From positions 77,501 to 141,500 of the forward strand of contig CAJNDS010002024.1 of NCBI GenBank assembly GCA_905221605.1: DNA of 64,000 nt, written 5' to 3'. Of this stretch, positions 16,729 through 27,430 are shown piece by piece. Every line of letters starts with the position of its first letter. The stretch's first letter is position 1. Both the position numbers and the translations under genes were made by a program. The notes under the pieces were generated by a model that was not told where the DNA came from, ran no database searches, and worked only from the letters and a program-made list of their open reading frames with translations. This DNA comes from Symbiodinium natans (Eukaryota > Sar > Dinophyceae > Suessiales > Symbiodiniaceae).

Positions 16729-17707
16729 TCATCCTGTCAGCTGGGGGCACAGCGAAGCACATTTATGCCAAGCCTGCACACTTAACAAGCCAATCCACCT
16801 CCACTTCCTCGTAACAGCGCAGAAACTGCACATGCTGAACCTCTCCCACGTGTCCTGCTTCCACCCCCGAATGTTGGAATGGTTGATGTAGAAGAAATCA
16901 CGAGTCATCCGCAAATCCACGCCCCAAACCTGGGCCCTACGCAGCTTCTGTGTTTCCTTAAACAGCCGATTGACTTCCGCGCGCAGAGACTCGTTAGAGG
17001 TGGTGCCCACAGGAAACAAGCTTAATTTCTCAGCATGCATGTTGTGTCGGATGCGGATGTTGTTGAAATACCTCTCGGATCTTTTAGGTGCGGTCGCAGA
17101 ATAAAGAAGTTGTCCGATGCGTCGACTTGGACCCGGGCACATTCTGTTCATGTCGCTGTGGACATTTGCAAGAGACGCAACCGCTTTGATCCAGTCGATG
17201 CGCAAATACCAGGGCCGGCTTGTATCAAGGCTGTCGATAATGCGCTTGGCTTCCTCGTCCCGCATGGTCAGGTCTTCCATGTGTGCAGTTTCAGAGCGGG
17301 AGAGAATGCCGTCGAACACGGGATCGAAAGAAACAGCTGGGCGATTTTGGTCGGCCGCAGCGAATGTAGCCAAAAGGCGACGAAGGTTCTTGGTCATCGG
17401 CGATCTGCGGCGTACCGTTGCTTATTCACAGGTCCTGGCCAGATGAATAGCCCTGAATGCCCGGACAGACAGTCTTAAGATTTTGCAAATACTTGCGTGA
17501 AGGATTGTCGACGGTCACGAATGTTATCTGGCCGAGAGCAGGCGGCGTGCAGGTTGAGAAAGCCGGAAGCAAACCGTGTCGGAATCCTCTGAAGCACAGG
17601 CTTTCATGAGCAGAACAGAGTTTGCGCGTCCTCGCACGGTCACAACCTCGGCTCACAAGGCACGTGTCCCGACTGGATTGATCTAATTTGAAGAAATTTA
17701 AGGCCAT
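16729..17707 (-). pseudogene. Transposase-like gene broken by a frameshift
   Basis: Two minus-strand frames lie head to tail: 17426-17707 (93 codons, includes ITFVTVDNPSRKYLQNLK) and 16729-17397 (222 codons, starts TKNLRRLLATFAAADQNRP). The first ends in TGA at 17426; the second frame is closed by TAA at 17422-17424. A shift of one base, or a very short intron near 17400-17430, would join them. The second carries LFPVGTTSNESLRAEVNRLF, a Gly-Thr-x-Ser-Asn-Glu-x-Leu block followed by a helix, which I associate from memory with eukaryotic DNA-transposon-derived proteins. Cys/Trp-rich near the C terminus. A host-domesticated gene is the alternative. Family assignment is tentative. Confidence 0.45.
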
Positions 17708-18150
17708 TAACAGTTTAGGTTGCGTTGAAGGCTCACGACGATAGCTCTCCGCTTCGGTAAAGGCTGCATCAGCGCGCTCCTGCGCGCTGGCCTTGAGACG
17801 AGACTAGCCAAAATGGGCACACAGCATGGCATGGTTACCCTCCCACCCTCCCTCCCACGTTGGTCCAGGCGAGCTCTTCAGGACGAGAGGTCACATCACA
17901 CTTGGCCGAACTCCGTCAAGTTCTCCTGGTCCACCTGATCCTCGAAACGCTCAGTGGCCTGGGTTTGACGACTCATTGCAGGAGGTGTACCGTCGCATGG
18001 GAATTCCCGAAGTCGCAGGTGAGAGAGCAAGAGGGCAATAGGGAGGTCTACACATTACTCAAACCAAATTGTTCAAAGTACTTAATTTACTTAAGCCTCC
18101 TGCTTGCCAAGACTACCTGGCCCTGAGCCCCCATTCCCTGACGTTTTACG
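17708..18150. other. No supported gene
   Basis: Short competing frames on both strands. Upstream sequence of the transposase-like gene; a missing 5' exon may lie here. Confidence 0.3.
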
Positions 18151-18154
18151 TCGC

Positions 18155-18372
18155 TGTTCAACATGTCCAAACATCGAGGTTGCAAGGAAGACCAAGAGAA
18201 AACTCCGTCTTTTGAACATGTCCAAAAATGATGGTTCAAGAGGATTATTAAACAGGAAGACACGTTTTTGGACACGTCCAAAAATGATGGTTCGCCCAAA
18301 AAAGATGGCCCAAGAAGAAAACTAGAAAGGAAGCCACGTTATGGACGTGTCCAAACATGATGGTTCATGGGC
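18155..18372. repeat. Degenerate tandem repeat, four copies
   Basis: ACATGTCCAAACATCGAGGTT and close variants (ACATGTCCAAAAATGATGGTT, ACACGTCCAAAAATGATGGTT, ACGTGTCCAAACATGATGGTT) start at about 18161, 18216, 18272 and 18345. Spacing is 55, 56 and 73 bp. The half-site GTCCAAA...TTTGGAC also makes local inverted repeats. Confidence 0.8.
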
Positions 18373-18493
18373 AAAACTAAAGAGTAGACCATGTTTCTGA
18401 AACACGGCGCAAATGAAGACCACCTGAACGAGCACACCCCCGGCCCCAAGAATCCAGGCTGCCCTAAAAGACAGGCTACCACCAAAAAAAAAC

Positions 18494-18818
18494 TCAACCC
18501 TTAAAATTCAGGCTGGGTCCGGGTTCGCCAACATTTATTTTCCCGATGCGTCTTGCTTCATCCAATTCTGGGTTGTGAACTCTGGGCCTTCTCTGTGGAG
18601 GTTTGTCTTTCGTTCCTGCCCTGGGCTTTCTGCTGGGCCGGCCTGTGCTGCTTGTGGCTGCCCCTCTGGTCTCCTCTGTCGGGGTTGTCCTCCACGGCGC
18701 TGTCGCTATTGCCTCTGCCACCGTGGTTGACGATGCTCTTCTCCCTGCCTCTCTTTCCTCCTTCTTCCTTGTGTCGCTGTCTCTCCTTGCGCATGGGTTT
18801 GTGGCTCCTCCCGCACAC
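18494..18818 (-). CDS. Low-complexity charged ORF, doubtful
   Basis: Overlapping minus frames rich in Arg, Lys, Gly and Thr. The plus strand has competing Leu/Ser-rich frames. No motif. The codon pattern could reflect base composition only. Confidence 0.2.
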
Positions 18819-18964
18819 TCTTGTCCGTTTCGACGGCGGTTGGTTCTCCCATGGTTGGTCAGGGATTGTCAGGGATTCCTCCTACAAAAGGGGGCCCAAG
18901 GGGGGGGAACTGCAAACGTGCACTTCGCTCAGCCCGGGCGTTGATTTCGAACCTTTGAAGCGCA

Positions 18965-19030
18965 GGGTTTAGGGTCTAGGCTTTAGGGTTTAGGGTCTAG
19001 GCTTTAGGGTTTAGGGTTTAGGGTTTAGGG
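18965..19030 (+). repeat. TTTAGGG array with TCTAGG and CTTTAGGG variants
   Basis: About nine units; it closes the repeat-poor segment that starts near 16.7 kb. Confidence 0.9.
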
Positions 19031-19084
19031 GTTCCATGCGAGGCTTGTAGGTGGCTTCAGGGTTTAAGGAGTACAAGGAGGGGC

Positions 19085-19215
19085 ACCCCCCTAGTTCTAA
19101 GTAGAGTTATAAGGGCCCTAAGTTAGGTTATACGGATCCTAAGTTAGGTTATAAGTATACAATTATAAGGACCCTAAGTTAGGTTATAAGGATCCTGAAT
19201 TATAGGTGATAAAAA
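19085..19215. repeat. Tandem copies of a family B internal motif
   Basis: CCTAAGTTAGGTTATA recurs four times, alternating with AAGGATCC/AAGGACC. Family B terminal repeats are missing, so this is an amplified core. Confidence 0.7.
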
Positions 19216-19315
19216 TAGAACCTTAAACCCTAAACCCTTTCACCAAGAGTAGGGCACAAACGAGCGCCCGCGCCACTTGAGGAACTTCCGGGCCTTGCGC
19301 TGTCTTTCTTTTTCT

Positions 19316-19372
19316 TTCTTTTTGTTTTCTCTCTCTCTCTCTCTCTCTATCTCTTTCTCTTTCTCTCTTTTG
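19316..19372 (+). repeat. CT-rich simple repeat
   Basis: CTTT and CT runs. Confidence 0.9.
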
Positions 19373-19380
19373 GTGTTGCG

Positions 19381-19848
19381 TCAAGCTGAGGCTTGCACGC
19401 GCTTCACCACCTTTTTGAACACTTTCTTGTAGTGGTACGGCAGTACCTTGCGCGGTTTTTTTTGGTTTATCTTTTTTTTTTCCTCTAGCTGTCTCCTGTT
19501 CTCTCTCTTTCTACCTTGTCTACGTCTCTGAGAAGCACAGGCCGTCGCGGGCACGTGGATCTCTTCCTCAGCGAAGAGCTCCTGGGTTTCATTGAAAAAC
19601 ACAGTGGCTCTGAGGCTGCAAAAACACAATGGCTTTGAGGCTGCTGGGCGGCCCGCCATCAGCAGGGGCTCCCGGATCTCGGCATACCGCAAGCCCCGGT
19701 GGTAGCATCGCGGGAGCTGGCGAGCACATGAGCGTATATCGCTTTTCAAGTGTTTCAGTCGCTTTACAGGGTTTTGGGCATTCGATGCGGGTGCCTTGGC
19801 CATGATCCATGGAGGAGGATACACCGGCTCTCGCGGCACAAAGTCCAA
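19381..19848 (-). CDS. Basic 155-aa ORF, unidentified
   Basis: Starts MDFVPREPVYPPPWIMAKAP and ends with a Lys/Arg-rich tail (KKVFKKVVKRVQASA). The 24-26 bp direct repeat at 19594-19645 duplicates a Leu-rich stretch. The very basic C terminus could bind nucleic acid, but no domain is recognised. It may be a real intron-free gene or an exon. Confidence 0.35.
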   Translation of the reverse strand: MDFVPREPVYPPPWIMAKAPASNAQNPVKRLKHLKSDIRSCARQLPRCYHRGLRYAEIREPLLMAGRPAASKPLCFCSLRATVFFNETQELFAEEEIHVPATACASQRRRQGRKRENRRQLEEKKKINQKKPRKVLPYHYKKVFKKVVKRVQASA

Positions 19849-19859
19849 GCAGGGCGACG

Positions 19860-20119
19860 TGCCGGTATCCTGAGGGGTTAAGTCACATCTTTACGTGTGA
19901 AGTCACACCTCCCCATTGACACGCGGCTCAAGTGAAATCACATCACACCGCGTAAAGTCGCATCACAGAAACATATGTTGAAGCCATTCCCCCAATGTGC
20001 ACGCGCCACACGCGCATGTTCTCGACACACATGCGAAATACGCACTTGTCATCGCACGCTTGTGCTCCCTTCTCATGTAGGCACTCCACGGACTCCGTAC
20101 CTGGAAGGTACAGCCGCTC
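19860..20119. other. No gene; repeated AGTCACATC motifs
   Basis: AAGTCACATC, AAGTCACACC, AAATCACATC and AAAGTCGCATC recur at about 20-30 bp spacing between 19880 and 19970. Nothing else recognised. Confidence 0.4.
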
Positions 20120-20233
20120 TTGACATCAAAAATTTACAAATGGCATAAGACTTTGGGCTGCGAGCGGGCGTCCAGAGGCAGTTCCCCGAAGGCACAGCGG
20201 TGTTCCCGCGCCACGTTTTCGAAATCATTTCGG

Positions 20234-20452
20234 ACTTCACACGACCGTACCCTCGAGATGGCCGCTGTCATCAGAGCCTGTGCCCCGCAAGGCACAGGCT
20301 CTTTTTCTTGAAGAATGCAGCTAGATTACAGGCAGCCTTCACACCACCACACCCTTGAGATACTGTTCCAAGTACCCCAAAAAAGATCTTCACACAGTGG
20401 CCCCGCCGCAGGGCACAATCTCTTTTTTATGAACCGAGCCAGCTTACAGGGA
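20234..20452. repeat. Diverged tandem duplication of a hairpin unit
   Basis: CTTCACACGACCGTACCCTC...ACAGGCAGC (20234-20336) is repeated as CTTCACACCACCACACCCTT...ACAGGGAGC (20337-20452). Both units hold a C/G stem followed by a T run. Confidence 0.6.
20273..20306 (+). ncRNA. Perfect 12-bp hairpin followed by T run
   Basis: AGAGCCTGTGCC, loop CCGCAA, then GGCACAGGCTCT, followed directly by TTTTTC. It could be the 3' end of a small Pol III-type RNA or a structured mRNA element. No promoter boxes could be assigned. Confidence 0.3.
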
Positions 20453-21392
20453 GCCTATGTCATCATGCAGCGACATTCGTCCAGATGTCCCGGGCGCCAA
20501 ACAGTGCGACGGAGACTGTGGTTTAAGAGGCTGACCTGCCACGCAGAAAGCTCCGGCAACAAATCGGTAAGTTACCCGACCGAAGCCCAGCCCACTAAGG
20601 CACAAAGACGACTAACGACATATATGCCAAAGAGAGCGCAAGTTCTATTTCAGGGTTTGTGGCCTTTCCCGAGTAGCACGCCCGCACAAGCCATCTGAGA
20701 ACATAGCCCATGTGACGTGGTATCACAGTTTTGCAGCGTTCCCCGAGGGCACAGCGGGATTGGGACAACTTCCGTCTTGCGAGACAACTTCTACATCTAC
20801 TCATGTGCATGACTGTCTCTAACGGCTGAGCCAGCTGCTTTGCGGGCCGCCATCCTTCTCTCGCCTTGGAGGTTGCTTTTCTGCGTTAAAGGTTTTGTTT
20901 TGTCTCATGCTCATGCGAGAACGAAAATCCGAGAAGCCGACACACACAGAGGAGAGAGCAAGAAAGAGCCCGGAGCCAAAAGAAAAATGCTGCGAAGCAG
21001 AGGTGAGACGGTTACTATCTGCACTCCCCTCATACTCTCCCTGCACTCTCCCTCTTCTCAGTCTACCCTCTACAATCTTTATCCTCAAAGCTTCAGACTG
21101 AGGACAGAAATTCAATCATGCCAGAATCTGAAGCTTCCGTACTTTCAACATCTTAGTTAGATACTGAGAACTGAATGCCTCTTCTCAAGGCAAGCTGTTC
21201 CGATGGTCGCTTCACCAAACGAGATGCCGTCCCGACACGTGCCGGAGCGCTCACAGGTCTTTCAATCCATATCACGATTATGAAAGATCAACGAAAATAC
21301 ATGTATATATATCCGAGATTATGCAAACGTAAAACTTGGCCCACAGAGTCAGAAAAGACATTGTGCTGGAGTGAGGATATAGCAAAGTTACC

Positions 21393-21609
21393 TCCGACCC
21401 CCGGCACGGGAGGGGCGTCAATGGACATTTCCTCCCTCCCCAGCCATCTCCACCCTTTTTGCCCAGAGCCCATCACCATTGCCACCCTTCCCCCTCATAT
21501 ATAATATATTTATGTAAAAGGGACCTTTAGGGTGTTGTTGTGTGTATGTAATCCGACCCCCGGCACGGGGGAGGCGTCAGTCAAGAATCCCTCCCTCCCC
21601 AGCCATCTC
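21393..21609 (-). repeat. Direct repeat of about 57 bp, coding-compatible
   Basis: Copies at 21393-21448 and 21552-21609 (TCCGACCCCCGGCACGGG...CCTCCCTCCCCAGCCATCTC). On the minus strand both encode WLGRE...PVPGVG, suggesting a duplicated peptide. Confidence 0.6.
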
Positions 21610-21713
21610 CGATCCCGTCCCGCGGTCGGGTCGTGTTCCACTGTGGCTGGTGTAGCACCTGACGCTGACGCGGGCCCGGATGCTCCGCTTTCCATGGCTG
21701 TTGTCCTGTAGTG

Positions 21714-21715
<2 letters not shown>

Positions 21716-21766
<51 letters not shown>
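21716..21766 (+). repeat. (CT)n microsatellite
   Basis: About 23 CT units. Confidence 0.95.
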
Positions 21767-21767
<1 letters not shown>

Positions 21768-21900
21768 CTTTCTTCTCTGTCCTTATTGTTGTAGTAGTCC
21801 TCGATCACCTCGTGCATCCATTGTTCTTCCAACTCCTCTTCTTCCGCCTCTTCCCTTTCCCTGCCTTGTCCGCTCTGCTTCTCCTTCGCGCTGTTCCTCA

Positions 21901-22641
21901 TCACTGCTGTGGGTCGGCTCCTCTGCTTCTGGGTTTCCCCCCCAGTGGTGGGGCTTCTTCCAGTGTTGCTGGGAGGGTTGGCGGCGGATTATCTGCTCGT
22001 ACCCCATGATGTCCAGGCATTCTAGGAGGTGTGCGAGCGGTTCTCCATGTTCTCCTGTTTGCATCATGTCGACCGCTGCTTGTATGTGCCTCGCTATTTG
22101 ACCGAGTTTGCGGCGGCTCCGGTTCTTGCACGCCCTGCCCCCTATTCGGTCGATGGGTGTTTGCTCTTGCCTGCCATAGGCCTGTGTCGTCTGGCTCCGG
22201 TGGTGGGTACTCCCCGTCGTCCGAGCTGTCTGAGGGCGGTGGCTGTGGTGGCTTGGCTTTCGTCTTGACGTCGGGAGTTGCTTTGACTGGGGGTTGTTGT
22301 TTCCCCTGCTGTCGCTGTGCTTGTGTTTGGTGCAGCTGTGGCGGTTGTTGCTGAGGCTGCGGCGGCGGCTTGGGCTTGGGGTGTGTGGTTGCTGGCGTCA
22401 GGCTTGGCGCTGTGGGGTCCTGTATTGTAAGGGCTTGTCCAACTCTGAGCTGCCGGTATGGTCCCCCCCGGATTTCTGCTAGTTGTCGTTCATCTGGGTT
22501 TTGTTTGATGACCATTTTCCATGTTTGATGTGGATGCAGCGCGATGGTTCCTCTCGTCCCCGGGGGGATCCCTGGGGCCAGTGTGGCTCGGCCTTGTGGT
22601 ACGGGTCTGTTCCCCGGTTGGACGACTGTGAACTCCCACAC
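21901..22641 (-). CDS. Pro/Gln-rich 246-aa ORF
   Basis: Starts MWEFTVVQPGNRPVPQGRAT and runs without a stop through a long Pro/Gln region (PPPQPQQQPPQLHQTQAQRQ), an acidic DSSDDGEYPPPEPDD patch and a Ser/Arg/Pro tail. The first 75 residues are less biased and could form a small fold. The region resembles a linker of a larger minus-strand gene. Function unknown; the plus strand also has open frames. Confidence 0.4.
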   Translation of the reverse strand: MWEFTVVQPGNRPVPQGRATLAPGIPPGTRGTIALHPHQTWKMVIKQNPDERQLAEIRGGPYRQLRVGQALTIQDPTAPSLTPATTHPKPKPPPQPQQQPPQLHQTQAQRQQGKQQPPVKATPDVKTKAKPPQPPPSDSSDDGEYPPPEPDDTGLWQARANTHRPNRGQGVQEPEPPQTRSNSEAHTSSGRHDANRRTWRTARTPPRMPGHHGVRADNPPPTLPATLEEAPPLGGKPRSRGADPQQ

Positions 22642-23221
22642 TGGCGTGGCTGCGCAGTCTGCGCCAACTGTATGGCGCTATGTGGCGCGAGTGGGACAGT
22701 GGGTGGTCTGTATGTAGGTGGTGTTGCTCCCTGCGTGGCTTGCGCTTGTTTCGGCCATTGCTGTTGTGGATGTGGTTGTGGTTGTTGTGTGGCTGTAGCT
22801 GCCGGATGTGTTGTGGGGTTTTGCCCCGGGCTTGGTTCTTGCGTATCCCCCTCAGGCGTGGGAGTGCTGGCCCTTGCTGCGCTTGCTGCGCGTACCCCTT
22901 GCCGGTGTCTGTTCAGGAGGTCTGCGAAACTTGGTTGCTCCTGTAGTTTCCTGGCAAGGTTTTCCTGGTGTCTTCGCTACTGTTCATTTACGCTGGGGTG
23001 TGTCTCGCAAAGTCTGGGCTGCTCGGGTCTGGGGGGGGATATAAACTCTCTTGCGGCGCAGCTTTTCCTCTTTGTTGCGCGTCCTTATGTCTCCTGACCC
23101 TGCTGAATGGCCTCCTCCTTGGGCTGCTGTTGGGGCTCCCCCGTCTGTGCTTGTTGCTGTGGCTTCTGTGTCCTGGACATCTGCAGGTCCTGCGTCTGCG
23201 TCTGTTGCAGTCTCCTCTGCC

Positions 23222-23562
<341 letters not shown>

Positions 23563-23654
23563 TGAGGGCCGATCACTAGCTCTGCCGAACCTATATGCCA
23601 CTTGCGCACTCTTTCCCAAAGCAACTGTTGCAAAGAAAGATGAAGGTCTGCCAG

Positions 23655-24040
23655 CCATCAACGTGGATGAATCTGAAGGCATGGTGGGCTCTTTCGCGCC
23701 CTGGCCGCTCGTCGTCCTTCTCCTTTGTGGTGAAAAGACGAGGTAAGACGAAGATCAACGACATGCGACCGAATAGGCTGCACCCATTCTGCTGCAGCTT
23801 GCGTTGCTCGGCTCGGAGCCTGCAGCGCCTCCTCCTGACGCTGCAAGACCAAAGAGAACGGCATCAGGGACCAGGCGCAAGCACGGTGCGATGGACCGCG
23901 CTGGCATTTCACCGGCGCATTTTGTGTCTGCACACAACACTGTGTGCAAACATAGCCAAGCCCGTCCCAAGCCTGATGATCGCGCTCTGTCAGCTGCTTC
24001 TGTAAAAGCTTTACCTCCGCTTTCCTTGACTAGTGAGAGC
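23655..24040 (-). CDS. Coiled-coil-like minus-strand exon(s)
   Basis: One minus frame reads KAEVKLLQKQLTERDHQAWD, passes a Cys-containing part and then LQRQEEALQAPSRATQAAAE. The heptad-like spacing suggests a coiled coil. It probably belongs with 24240-24740. No start or splice site fixed. Confidence 0.4.
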
Positions 24041-24239
24041 TGCTGACAATGATGTTCATGACCAACCTGTATGCCCTGCCGTTCAGCTATGGCCGTTGTG
24101 GAAACGAGCATGTCCAAAACACTACTGGTTCAAGGCTGCTCCAAGGTCGTCTGCTGCTTTGCTTTTTCGTCCTTCAGCTTCCTCACCAGAAGAGCGAGAA
24201 CGGAAGACACCACTCTGAACAAGTCTCGAAGCCAGGATC

Positions 24240-24446
24240 TCAAGGCAAACCGAGGAAGCTACTCGCGATACAAATGCTGACAAGCAGCTTCAGCGTGCTC
24301 ACTTCTGCCGCCAAGGCGTCCCGCTCCGCTTGAAGAGTGCGCAACCTGAAGGTTGCTGGTTGAGAGGACTGCGGGAGCCGATCTGTTGCGGGACTCTGGG
24401 CTTGCTGAGCCTCCACCCAGGGACCTAAATCACAGAGCCCTATCAC
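24240..24446 (-). CDS. Leucine-zipper-like ORF segment
   Basis: Contains RLRTLQAERDALAAEVSTLK, a clean heptad pattern. Probably an exon of the same coiled-coil gene as its neighbours. Confidence 0.4.
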   Translation of the reverse strand: MIGLCDLGPWVEAQQAQSPATDRLPQSSQPATFRLRTLQAERDALAAEVSTLKLLVSICIASSFLGLP

Positions 24447-24740
24447 AGAGCTGTGAGGTTAGGGCCGGTTAGGGCCTCTCCTTGCAGACAACTCTTGAGA
24501 GAGCTCTTACACAGAAGGAGGAGCAAGGCCTCTTGATGCACAAGATTGCAGGGAAGTGGGGCTTCAAGGGGCGCACTCCGCCGGACTTCATCTGCAACCC
24601 CCTTGGTCTCTGGCTTGTCTTCCCTTTGCTCCTTCAAGACCTCTACGGCTTTCTGGACTATAGTGATTACATTGATTGACTTGACTGATTGTTTGCCATG
24701 CTGGAGTGCGAAACCAAGTTCAAGTTCAAAAGTCCCGACG
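24443..24740 (-). CDS. Open minus-strand segment, charged then Leu-rich
   Basis: A frame without its own clear ATG reads FALQHGKQSVKSINVITIVQ then KAVEVLKEQREDKPETKGVA and ends in a Leu-rich stretch at about 24446. Protein-like composition; family not recognised. Confidence 0.4.
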
Positions 24741-24791
24741 CAGCAGAGACACAGCAGACTTCGGCCAGCCTTTGTCCAGCTCGTGGCTCAA

Positions 24792-25247
24792 CTAAAACAC
24801 ACGCGCTCCTGCATGGGTAAAAGTGACCGCGCGCAATAGCGAAAAAAACAGAGAAAACCAACGCGCGCGCACGTCTTGCCTTTCTGCTCCTCCCGCTCCC
24901 CCCCACCCCGCCGTCCACGAAATGCGAGAAGGGCCGAACGACGATGCAGCGCGAGGAAGAAAGCGCAAAGCAAAAACGCGGCGCGAAGAAAGACGCGTCC
25001 GCCTGCGACATGCGTCCAGCATCATTCGACGTCTCGAGGCGCCTCCACAACTCGTCGGACGGACCGCATGCATGTAAGAAACAAAGAAGCGAAAGAAGAG
25101 AGACAAACCAAGTCCCCGACACGGGCCACGCAGGGCGAGGCTGGAATGCCGGGCTGTCGGACTTGGGCACCATCGCGATACAATGTGAGAATCTTCCACG
25201 CAGGAGCCATGCACGAACATCACGAAACTATCCAAAGACGATGTCAT
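24792..25247 (-). CDS. Minus-strand ORF, 151 codons, doubtful
   Basis: Begins MTSSLDSFVMFVHGSCVEDS. The plus strand carries similarly long open frames rich in Arg/Lys, so which strand codes, if any, is unclear. Confidence 0.25.
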   Translation of the reverse strand: MTSSLDSFVMFVHGSCVEDSHIVSRWCPSPTARHSSLALRGPCRGLGLSLFFRFFVSYMHAVRPTSCGGASRRRMMLDACRRRTRLSSRRVFALRFLPRAASSFGPSRISWTAGWGGAGGAERQDVRARWFSLFFSLLRAVTFTHAGARVF

Positions 25248-25675
25248 TTATGAGGCCTTGCACGCAGGCCCTGAACGTGCGCTGGGAGCGCGATGTTGCA
25301 CGCGAGAAAAAGGAACGCGGGAGCATCACAGGCCTCGATTTGTTTGGTACGTCTGCCCTCATGCAATCATGACCTACCATGGCCTTGCGAACTTTTGACC
25401 GCGGTCCGGCTGCTGTGCTGAGGCCGCCCTCGTTGCGACTTCACAGAGAATTTGGCCAGACCCAGGGCTCCAGAGCTACAGTCCGCACGCATACCATTCA
25501 CCATTTGGTATGCCTGTTCGGAGTGGGTCGTACCTATACACGCAGTAGCATTGTAATCTGCATTATGAGCCGAACCTCTGGGTCAGCGTCTACGTGCGCC
25601 GTTATAACAAAACAGCATGAAAAACACAAAAACAAAAACAAACGATTTCTATTCAGGACGCCTTTGCGTTGCACG

Positions 25676-25990
25676 TCAGAGTGTGCTGGAACAGTTTCTG
25701 GGCGAAGTCTCTGGTGTAGTACTGCGGGCTCGTCTCACCGGAAGTGCAATTGTACTCTTGAGACTCCAGAGTTGGAGACCTTCTGCCGTGAGAACCACGC
25801 GAATTTCTTTGTCGACGTGATTCACTGCCGCACGTCTTTGAAAATACGAGTAATTTCCAGCATCGGGCTTCGCTTCCTGTCTATCCTGATCGTACAGGCC
25901 AAGAATGACCTTGATCTGCTTGGTTCCACTCACGGTGTACTGCTGTCTTTCCCTGCAGCAGGTTCTCAAGGCCCCACCTTCATGAGACAA
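25676..25990 (-). CDS. Possible fragment of a repeated protein family
   Basis: The 104-codon frame contains KVILGLYDQDRQEAKPDAGN. From memory this recalls a family of repeat-associated eukaryotic proteins whose later part has a CCCH zinc finger; no such finger is seen here. Tentative. Confidence 0.3.
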   Translation of the reverse strand: MSHEGGALRTCCRERQQYTVSGTKQIKVILGLYDQDRQEAKPDAGNYSYFQRRAAVNHVDKEIRVVLTAEGLQLWSLKSTIALPVRRARSTTPETSPRNCSSTL

Positions 25991-26233
25991 TGGAGGAACC
26001 TACGGATGCCGTGAGCAGACTTGGGCCCGTGCCTTGAGCCGTTCAAACATTAAAGCCCTAAACCCTAGACCCTAAGCCCTGAGTACCGGTGAACGACGTC
26101 TTAAGGCATGGGATCCCATAAGCAGTAGAGCTTGGATTTGGGCCTGGGCCTCGGGATCTCAGTTAGATTATCTTAGGTTTATTAAGGTTCGGGGTTGAGG
26201 AACATGGCCCTAAGCCCTAGCCCTCTAGGCCCT

Positions 26234-26347
26234 TACTTGAAGGTTCTTGGGTGCATACAAGTTGGGTTAGAAGTAAGGTCACTCTACTTTTCACTCTATT
26301 TAGGGTACTTGTAACCATATACAAATGACTACCCATGAACCTTCAAG
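26234..26347. mobile_element. Family B inverted-repeat element
   Basis: TTACTTGAAGGTTCTTGGGT at the left and ACTACCCATGAACCTTCAAG at the right, 114 bp. Confidence 0.8.
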
Positions 26348-26632
26348 ATCCCTGCCAGAGGCGACGCCTTGACGTTTGCCTTCTTTAGGATGGCATCCGC
26401 CTTGCGCTCCTTGGCAGGATCGAGTCTCTGAACTACTTAAGGCAAACGGATTCCCGGAAACCCTAAACCCATGTCAGGTTTGCCCTTTAAAACCCTCAAG
26501 CCGCCTTGCATTGTTTCAAAAAAAACAGAAGGTCCTGAACCCCAAACCATTTTTTGCACCCGCGCAAACCCCGAACACAGGTCACAGGACTCACAAGACA
26601 GATCAGTAAATTACCCGTAAGCCTTAAACTCG

Positions 26633-26890
26633 GAAAGAGACACATCAGTGAGAACCCCTGAACCCCTTAAACCCTAGAGAGGCAAGTCAGTGAGAACCCC
26701 TGAACCCCCAGACCCTAAACCCCTCAACCCTTAAACCCCAAAAGCGACAAATCAATGACAACCCCTGAACCCCTCAACCCTAAACGCCTCAACCCTAAAG
26801 ACTAAGCCCCTACGCCCCAAAGCCCTAAATCCCCAAGAAGAGACAAAGCCCTTAAACCTGTAAAGTGACAAATCAGTCAGAACAGCCTAG
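26633..26890. repeat. Degenerate tandem repeat containing CCCTAAA
   Basis: GACACATCAGTGAGAACCCC, GGCAAGTCAGTGAGAACCCC, GACAAATCAATGACAACCCC and GACAAATCAGTCAGAAC recur, each followed by CCCTAAA-like text, with a period of about 55-70 bp at first. Confidence 0.75.
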
Positions 26891-26934
26891 AGGCGAATTC
26901 CTCAACCCCTAAACCGTAAACCCCTAGCCCCGAA

Positions 26935-27048
26935 AGTCCCAGCTGCCAGGGCTGTTGGCTGTCTCTCCTCTGCATCCTCGGGTTCTGCCAGGCACCTCTG
27001 CCGCGATGCTGGGGTTCGGGCGATACCCAAGAGCAGCCCAGGCATGAA
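26935..27048 (-). CDS. Possible exon
   Basis: Minus frame reads FHAWAALGYRPNPSIAAEVP. A GTGCCTGG donor follows AAE. Confidence 0.35.
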
Positions 27049-27308
27049 AGGGTTTAGGGTTTAGGGTCCCCCAAGAAAGGGAATCAGGGCCTACTCTGGG
27101 TCCTAGTGGTTTTGCATGACAAAAATGTACTTCTCTGGAGAGGTCCCCCCCGAAGGAATATGGACCGCGTTGGGCCAAAAAGCCGTTAATTAATTTAATT
27201 AATTTAGTTAATTTAACTAATTTAACTAATTTGTGAAGCTCCCTCAAGCCTCCAAGGCCAAGGGCTTCTGCTGCATGATCTGAGGGCCACGTTGGGCTTT
27301 GGGTTTGC

Positions 27309-27430
27309 TTGAAGAGTTCATAGGTAGTCATAAGTACAGAAAACCTAAAGAAGGTTAGCACCAACTATAGCTCGCGTTGCCGCTAAACGTATAACCCCAC
27401 TTCTATGGCTTCCTCGGAGCCTCCAAGTAG
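27309..27430. mobile_element. Family B element, diverged
   Basis: AGAGTTCATAGGTAGTCATA at the left and CCTCGGAGCCTCCAAGTAG at the right. Confidence 0.55.

Noticed and set aside
17805-17820. Dinoflagellate spliced-leader remnant (CCATTTTGGCT on the minus strand)
   Set aside because: Only the central 11 bases match; the flanks differ and no other copy was found upstream of gene starts.
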